This document shows positions 60,198-64,000 of a DNA stretch of 64,000 nt, in pieces. Source of the DNA: JBCCOW01 sp039025855 (lineage in GTDB: Bacteria; Planctomycetota; Phycisphaerae; Phycisphaerales; Phycisphaeraceae). Positions within the stretch are counted from its first letter, which is position 1; every line of letters starts with the position of its first letter. The stretch spans positions 62,001 through 126,000 of the forward strand of contig JBCCNL010000003.1 of assembly GCA_039025855.1 (NCBI GenBank). Reading direction: 5' to 3'. A model generated the notes under the pieces. That model did not search any database, had not been told where the DNA came from, and worked only from the letters and a program-made list of their open reading frames with translations. A program made the translations under genes and the position numbers.

Positions 60198-61157
60198 TCA
60201 GTAGCATTGGGCGACGCGTCGTCGCCGCGTGACAAACAACCCGCCGAGGCTTAGCAGGGCGAGGCTGCTTGGTTCGGGGATGGCCCAGTTCACGATCTGG
60301 CGTTGTTCGGCGAGCGAGAGGCCGGTCAGCAGGCCCTGGGCCGCGACGTCGGCGTTGGTGTTGAAGGTCGCGTTGGCGAAGGCCTCGGCGGCGGCGTTGT
60401 CGTCGTTGACCGCGCCGAACCACATCAGGCCGACCGTCTCGCCGGGGTCGACGGTGATGTCGTACTCCGCGAACCAGCTACCGGGGTCGCCTTCGAGGCC
60501 GTTGACCAGCGACGGGGTCACTAATGGCGAGCCGGGGCCGTACCACACGGTGGTGACGTCCGGGTCCGGGGTCGATGCCGGGGTGCCGGTGTCGTCGGTG
60601 AGGGTCCAGCGGTCGTCGACGGTGAAAGCGGTGTCGCCGCTGCTGGTCGCGAGGATCGTGGTGAGGCTGTCCGACCCCACGCTGCCGCCGTAGCGGACGG
60701 TGGCGGTGATGGCCGAGCCGGTCGTGTTCTCGAACGACGCGACCGACCGCACGACCGGCGCGTCGGCGTCGAAGAAGTACTGCAGGCGGCTGTCCAGGCC
60801 GCTGAGCGTGACGGTGTTGAAGGTGACCAGCGTGCCGGCGGCGGAGTCGACGCGGTCGGCCGTGTTGCCGGGGCTGAGGTAGAGCTGGCCGTCGACCGCG
60901 AAGAGGTGGAACTCGTCGTAGGCGTCCTCGCGGGAGGTCCCGAACTGGGCGTCGTCGATCGCCGTCGCATCGTCGGTGGACGGCGGGAGCTCCAGGTCGC
61001 CGGGGCTCGCAAATGCATCGCCGATTTCCCTCCATGACGCGCCGCCGGTCGAGGACTGATCCAGGTTGAAGTCCAGCGCGGTCGGCGCGGCGTCGGCGGG
61101 TGCTTGGGCTAGGCAAGCGAGAGTGGCGGCGAGGGCGGCGGTATTGAAACGGGTCAA
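60198..61157 (-). CDS. PEP-CTERM protein (first of cluster)
   Basis: 319 residues from TTG 61157 (AGGAG upstream). Signal peptide (AALAATLACLAQAPADAAPT), a beta-rich domain (GGASWREIGDAFASPGDLEL, WFAEYDITVDPGETVGLMWF) and tail IPEPSSLALLSLGGLFVTRR. It starts 308 bp from the divergent AraC gene, which may regulate the cluster. Confidence 0.85.
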   Translation of the reverse strand: MTRFNTAALAATLACLAQAPADAAPTALDFNLDQSSTGGASWREIGDAFASPGDLELPPSTDDATAIDDAQFGTSREDAYDEFHLFAVDGQLYLSPGNTADRVDSAAGTLVTFNTVTLSGLDSRLQYFFDADAPVVRSVASFENTTGSAITATVRYGGSVGSDSLTTILATSSGDTAFTVDDRWTLTDDTGTPASTPDPDVTTVWYGPGSPLVTPSLVNGLEGDPGSWFAEYDITVDPGETVGLMWFGAVNDDNAAAEAFANATFNTNADVAAQGLLTGLSLAEQRQIVNWAIPEPSSLALLSLGGLFVTRRRRVAQCY

Positions 61158-61346
61158 GGGGTTCTCCTGCGGTCAGGCGAGGGGTGGTCGAGGGGGATTG
61201 AGGGGATCAAGGGGGGGCCGGGCGTTAGGGGTCGGGTATGTCCGGGTGGAGGACCGGCCGGCCGTGGTTTCTCCGCGCCTCGGGTTGGGGGTGTTTGCGC
61301 TGGGCGGTCAGCGGTTCGGGGCGGACCGCGGCTGGGTGGCTACGTA

Positions 61347-61420
61347 AAGCCTTACAGAACCTTACTTCACGTCTGAGATGAGTTAGGCCCTCACGTCTCG
61401 CAAATCCGTGCGTCACGTCT
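61347..61420. promoter_or_regulatory. Three direct repeats TCACGTCT upstream of AraC gene
   Basis: TCACGTCT at 61367-61374, 61391-61398 and 61413-61420, spaced 24 and 22 bp, about two helical turns. CCTTAC is also doubled just before them. Likely binding sites for a regulator controlling the AraC gene or the divergent PEP-CTERM cluster. The rest of this 308-bp gap (61158-61346) shows no feature. Confidence 0.5.
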
Positions 61421-61465
61421 CACTGCAGGTTTTTGCGACTAATTCACGGAATATTGACGTAAAAC

Positions 61466-62569
61466 ATGGGCGTGTCAGACCCGGCAGAACATCATGAACC
61501 ACGGGAACAGTCTGAGGGGGAGGCCCCGAAGGCGGGTAGCGAGCTGCCGTGGGTGACGCTGAATCCTGCTGACGGGGAAGAGGCGGCGGTGGCTTGGCGG
61601 GAGTCGGTGTCGCCGATCTTTGAGACGGCCCCGGTGGGTGAACAGCCTGCTTTCCGGGCGGGCTTTACGGGCTTTATGGTCGATGGGCTGTTGTTTAGCC
61701 GGAACCGCTTCTCGCCCTCGACCTATCACCGCAGTGCGGCCCACCTGCGGGGTTCTGACCAGGACTACATTACGCTGCACCTGCCCCTGAGTGGCAGCGA
61801 GCGGGGGCATCTCGGCGACCAGCCGCACGTGATGGACCCCGGCCGGATCACGCTGGCGGACTGGGCACACCCGTTCTCGACGGTCAGCAAAACGGTGGAC
61901 AAGCTGGGGGTGGTGATCCCGCGGGCGCGTGTGCCCAAGGCGGTGCTGCTCTACAAGCGCCGGCCAGCGATCCACTGGGGGCTGGACACGCCGACGGGCC
62001 GGCTGTTCGCTGGTGCTCTCCAGTCGGTCTGGGAGCAGTTACCCCGGGCCAGCGTGGCGGAGGGCCAAGAGTTGACCCAGGCCATGCTCGGATTGCTCGA
62101 CGGGATGATCGGCGCCGCGTTTGGCGGGCTCTCCCCGATCGAGGGCGAGCACACCACCGCCCACCTGCTCACCGCGATGAAGGCCTACCTCATCAGGCAC
62201 CACGACGACCCGGACCTCGGTCCCGACCGGCTGGCCGAGGCCTTCGGCTGCTCCCGCGCGACGGTGTATCGGCTGTTCAACGAAGAGAACGGCGTGAAGG
62301 CGTACCTCCGTCGGCAGCGTCTGCAGCGCTGCTTCGAGGACATCAAGTCGGGCCGAAGCGACCCGCAGACCATCGCCGCGGTGTGGTCGCGGTATGGGTT
62401 TAACAGTTCGGGCCATTTCCGCCGGGCGTTTCAAGAGGCGTATGGCGTCACGCCGCGTGAGCTGGCCGCGGTCGTTAAGAGCTCCGGCGTCACGCCTCCA
62501 TCGGCACGTGGCGACGTGTCGAGTGAAACCCGAGCGATCGATCAGATGCACGCGTGGTTCGCGGGCTGA
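61466..62569 (+). CDS. AraC-family transcriptional regulator
   Basis: 367 residues. Residues 50-230 form an AraC-binding-2-like sensor (LHLPLSGSERGHLGDQPHVM, RITLADWAHPFSTVSKTV). The DNA-binding domain has HTH motifs in LAEAFGCSRATVYRLFNEEN and IAAVWSRYGFNSSGHFRRAF. No strong Shine-Dalgarno sequence. Position beside the PEP-CTERM cluster suggests a regulatory target; this is inference. Confidence 0.9.
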   Translation: MGVSDPAEHHEPREQSEGEAPKAGSELPWVTLNPADGEEAAVAWRESVSPIFETAPVGEQPAFRAGFTGFMVDGLLFSRNRFSPSTYHRSAAHLRGSDQDYITLHLPLSGSERGHLGDQPHVMDPGRITLADWAHPFSTVSKTVDKLGVVIPRARVPKAVLLYKRRPAIHWGLDTPTGRLFAGALQSVWEQLPRASVAEGQELTQAMLGLLDGMIGAAFGGLSPIEGEHTTAHLLTAMKAYLIRHHDDPDLGPDRLAEAFGCSRATVYRLFNEENGVKAYLRRQRLQRCFEDIKSGRSDPQTIAAVWSRYGFNSSGHFRRAFQEAYGVTPRELAAVVKSSGVTPPSARGDVSSETRAIDQMHAWFAG

Positions 62570-62597
62570 ACGCCGAGCCTCTTGCTCGGGGTACCGC

Positions 62598-62603
62598 TAC
62601 GAT
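62598..62603 (+). promoter_or_regulatory. Putative -10 box for obg
   Basis: TACGAT 11 nt before ATG 62615, a little farther than in the other leaderless-type genes. Confidence 0.3.
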
Positions 62604-62614
62604 GCCCGGCCTGC

Positions 62615-63817
62615 ATGCTCATCGACTCGGCCATCATTACGGTTCGCTCGGGGAGGGGTGGCGATGGCTGCGTGTCGTTTCGGCGGATGAAGTACATCCC
62701 CAAGGGTGGGCCGGACGGGGGCGACGGTGGGGATGGCGGGGATGTGATTCTTGAAGCCGACCCGAACGTGAACACGCTGCTGGATTTTGCGGGTCGGCAC
62801 CACTGGTCGGCGGAGAACGGCAACCCGGGGCAGGGCAAGGACATGACCGGGCGGGGTGGGAAAGACCTGGTGATCCGCGTGCCGCCGGGCACGCTGGTCT
62901 ATGTGCTGCCGCAGGATCCCAAGACGCTGCCCTATGCGTCGGAGTCGGCGGAGCAGTCAGCGCTAGAGTCGATGACAGACGAAGAGATCATTGACGAGAT
63001 GTTTACGCCGTTTGATCCGGCGGCGGAGCCGAACGTGGCGGAGCCCGAAGCGGCAGCGGTGTCGAGCGATGAGCCGCCGCCGGGTGAATTGCTGGTGGAC
63101 ATGGATGCGCTGGGCAAGCGGCACCTGCTGGCGGCGGGCGGCAAGGGGGGGAAGGGCAACGCACGGTTTGCCACGCCGACACACCAGACGCCGCGGGAGC
63201 ACGAGCCGGGCGGGCCGCCGGAGGTGTTCAACCTTCGGCTGGAGCTCAAGCTGATCGCGGACATCGGGCTGGTGGGTTTGCCGAACGCGGGGAAGTCGAC
63301 GCTGTTGTCGGTGGTGAGCCGGGCGACGCCGAAGATTGCGAACTACCCGTTTACGACCTTGGAGCCGCAGCTGGGGATCGCGGAGCTGTCGGGGATGCGT
63401 CGGCTGGTGATCGCGGACCTGCCCGGGCTGATCGAGGAGGCGTCGAGTGGTGCGGGGCTGGGGCACCGGTTCCTGCGGCACGTCGAGCGGACGCGGCTGC
63501 TGGTGCACGTGCTGGATGCCGACCCGCCGGACGGCTCGGACCCGGCGGAGAACTACCGGATGATCCGGAAGGAGCTGTCGGACTACTCGGATGAGCTGGC
63601 GGGGAAGCCGGAACTGATCGCGCTGAACAAGACGGACTTGCTGGGCGGGCCCGAGGACGCAGAGGTGGGACGGCAGATGCTCAGTGAGGCGCTCGGCAAG
63701 CCGGTGCTGCCGATCTCGGCGGCGTCACAGGGTGGGCTGACACCCCTGCTCGAGGCGTGCTGGGCCGAACTGAAAGACGGAAAAAGCCCGGCCACGCAGT
63801 GGGCTGCGGACGATTGA
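62615..63817 (+). CDS. obg: GTPase Obg/CgtA with acidic insertion
   Basis: Essential ribosome-assembly GTPase, 400 residues from ATG 62615. The Gly-rich Obg domain begins IITVRSGRGGDGCVSFRRMK. The GTPase domain has GLPNAGKSTLLSVVSRA, DLPGLIEEASSGAG and LNKTDLL. Residues about 100-157 are an acidic insertion (MTDEEIIDEMFTPFDPAAEP), between VPPGTLVYVLPQD and ALGKRHLLAAGGKGGKGN, where relatives have a short loop. Confidence 0.96.
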   Translation: MLIDSAIITVRSGRGGDGCVSFRRMKYIPKGGPDGGDGGDGGDVILEADPNVNTLLDFAGRHHWSAENGNPGQGKDMTGRGGKDLVIRVPPGTLVYVLPQDPKTLPYASESAEQSALESMTDEEIIDEMFTPFDPAAEPNVAEPEAAAVSSDEPPPGELLVDMDALGKRHLLAAGGKGGKGNARFATPTHQTPREHEPGGPPEVFNLRLELKLIADIGLVGLPNAGKSTLLSVVSRATPKIANYPFTTLEPQLGIAELSGMRRLVIADLPGLIEEASSGAGLGHRFLRHVERTRLLVHVLDADPPDGSDPAENYRMIRKELSDYSDELAGKPELIALNKTDLLGGPEDAEVGRQMLSEALGKPVLPISAASQGGLTPLLEACWAELKDGKSPATQWAADD

Positions 63818-63841
63818 CGCCACCACCCGGACTCGCTTGAT

Positions 63842-64000
63842 TTATCCCCCTCCGAACGGGTCCTGGAACGGGTTCGGATTCTGGTTCGGATTGGGGTTCT
63901 GGTTGGGGTTCGGGAACGGGTTGGGGTTCTGCGGGAAGTTGCTGGGGAACTGATTGGGTTGGGGCTGTTGGCGTTGCTGGCCCATGAGGCGCTGCCGGGC
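63842..64000 (-). CDS. C-terminal tail of an Asn/Pro/Gln-rich protein (5' part outside window)
   Basis: 52 codons in window, open to the right edge. Tandem N-P-N-P-F / N-Q-N-P units end in FQDPFGGG and a TAA stop. The low-complexity tail gives no function; the domain lies beyond the window. It is convergent with obg. Confidence 0.6.
   Translation of the reverse strand, partial: ARQRLMGQQRQQPQPNQFPSNFPQNPNPFPNPNQNPNPNQNPNPFQDPFGGG

Overview
The window is a very GC-rich bacterial chromosome segment with about 63 protein genes, most of them housekeeping. Six consecutive genes at 55.3-61.2 kb end in PEP-CTERM sorting tails (I/VPEP, then a hydrophobic LALLALGG-type stretch, then a run of Arg). 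Together with the type II pseudopilin and prepilin peptidase, the many short intergenic palindromes and the overall gene content, this points to a planctomycete, most likely class Phycisphaerae. That assignment is inference; the window contains no rRNA. I saw no tRNA, rRNA, CRISPR array, insertion sequence or prophage.

Layout. 0-4.5 kb: end of nuoN overlapping trpA, then a secreted TPR protein. 4.5-8.5 kb (minus): rph and two LptF/LptG-type permeases. 8.5-12.1 kb: PBP2 and RodA, an elongation cell-wall synthase pair. 12.1-13.7 kb: an Mpv17-like membrane protein, a cluster of repeats and one AT-rich orphan gene. 13.7-18.3 kb: ppdK, then an AraC regulator divergent from a phytanoyl-CoA-dioxygenase-like gene. 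18.3-25.3 kb: tadA and glycerate kinase (divergent), a solute-binding protein, a C39-like protease, gamma carbonic anhydrase, hisA and an NAD-dependent epimerase. 25.3-31.4 kb: recG, a possible small RNA, coaD, a degenerate metallo-beta-lactamase-fold protein and small envelope proteins. 31.4-36.8 kb: rimO divergent from xseA, then xseB, prepilin peptidase and an OmpA-family lipoprotein. 36.8-44.4 kb: hisH, a PANK4-like phosphatase, pseudopilin, class IV aminotransferase, lipA and hypothetical genes. 44.4-51.7 kb: 2-hydroxyacid dehydrogenase, ilvD, a nucleoside-kinase-like gene, a DUF2726 protein, an RGG protein, a Cu/Zn-SOD-fold lipoprotein without metal ligands and a metallophosphatase. 51.8-54.0 kb: an ECF sigma, anti-sigma and periplasmic helical protein module. 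54.0-55.2 kb: a QueC-like gene and rpmA. 55.3-61.2 kb: the PEP-CTERM cluster. 61.4-64 kb: AraC regulator, obg and the tail of an Asn/Pro-rich protein.

Two properties recur across the window. First, about twenty genes have a TANNNT -10-like hexamer 6-9 nt before the start codon and no Shine-Dalgarno sequence, so they look leaderless. The PEP-CTERM genes mostly carry a normal GGAG-type site instead. Second, at least three families of 20-25 bp palindromes recur, often at gene ends, where they supply C-terminal codons or stop codons (nuoN, an AraC gene, tadA, the Mpv17-like gene).

No single cluster is clearly a new defence or metabolic system. The best candidates for new biology are the leaderless architecture with overlapping divergent -10 boxes, the repeat-built gene ends, a structured terminator-bearing RNA at 27.6-27.8 kb, and several familiar folds with lost catalytic residues or large insertions (LipA, Obg, SOD fold, QueC-like, MBL fold).
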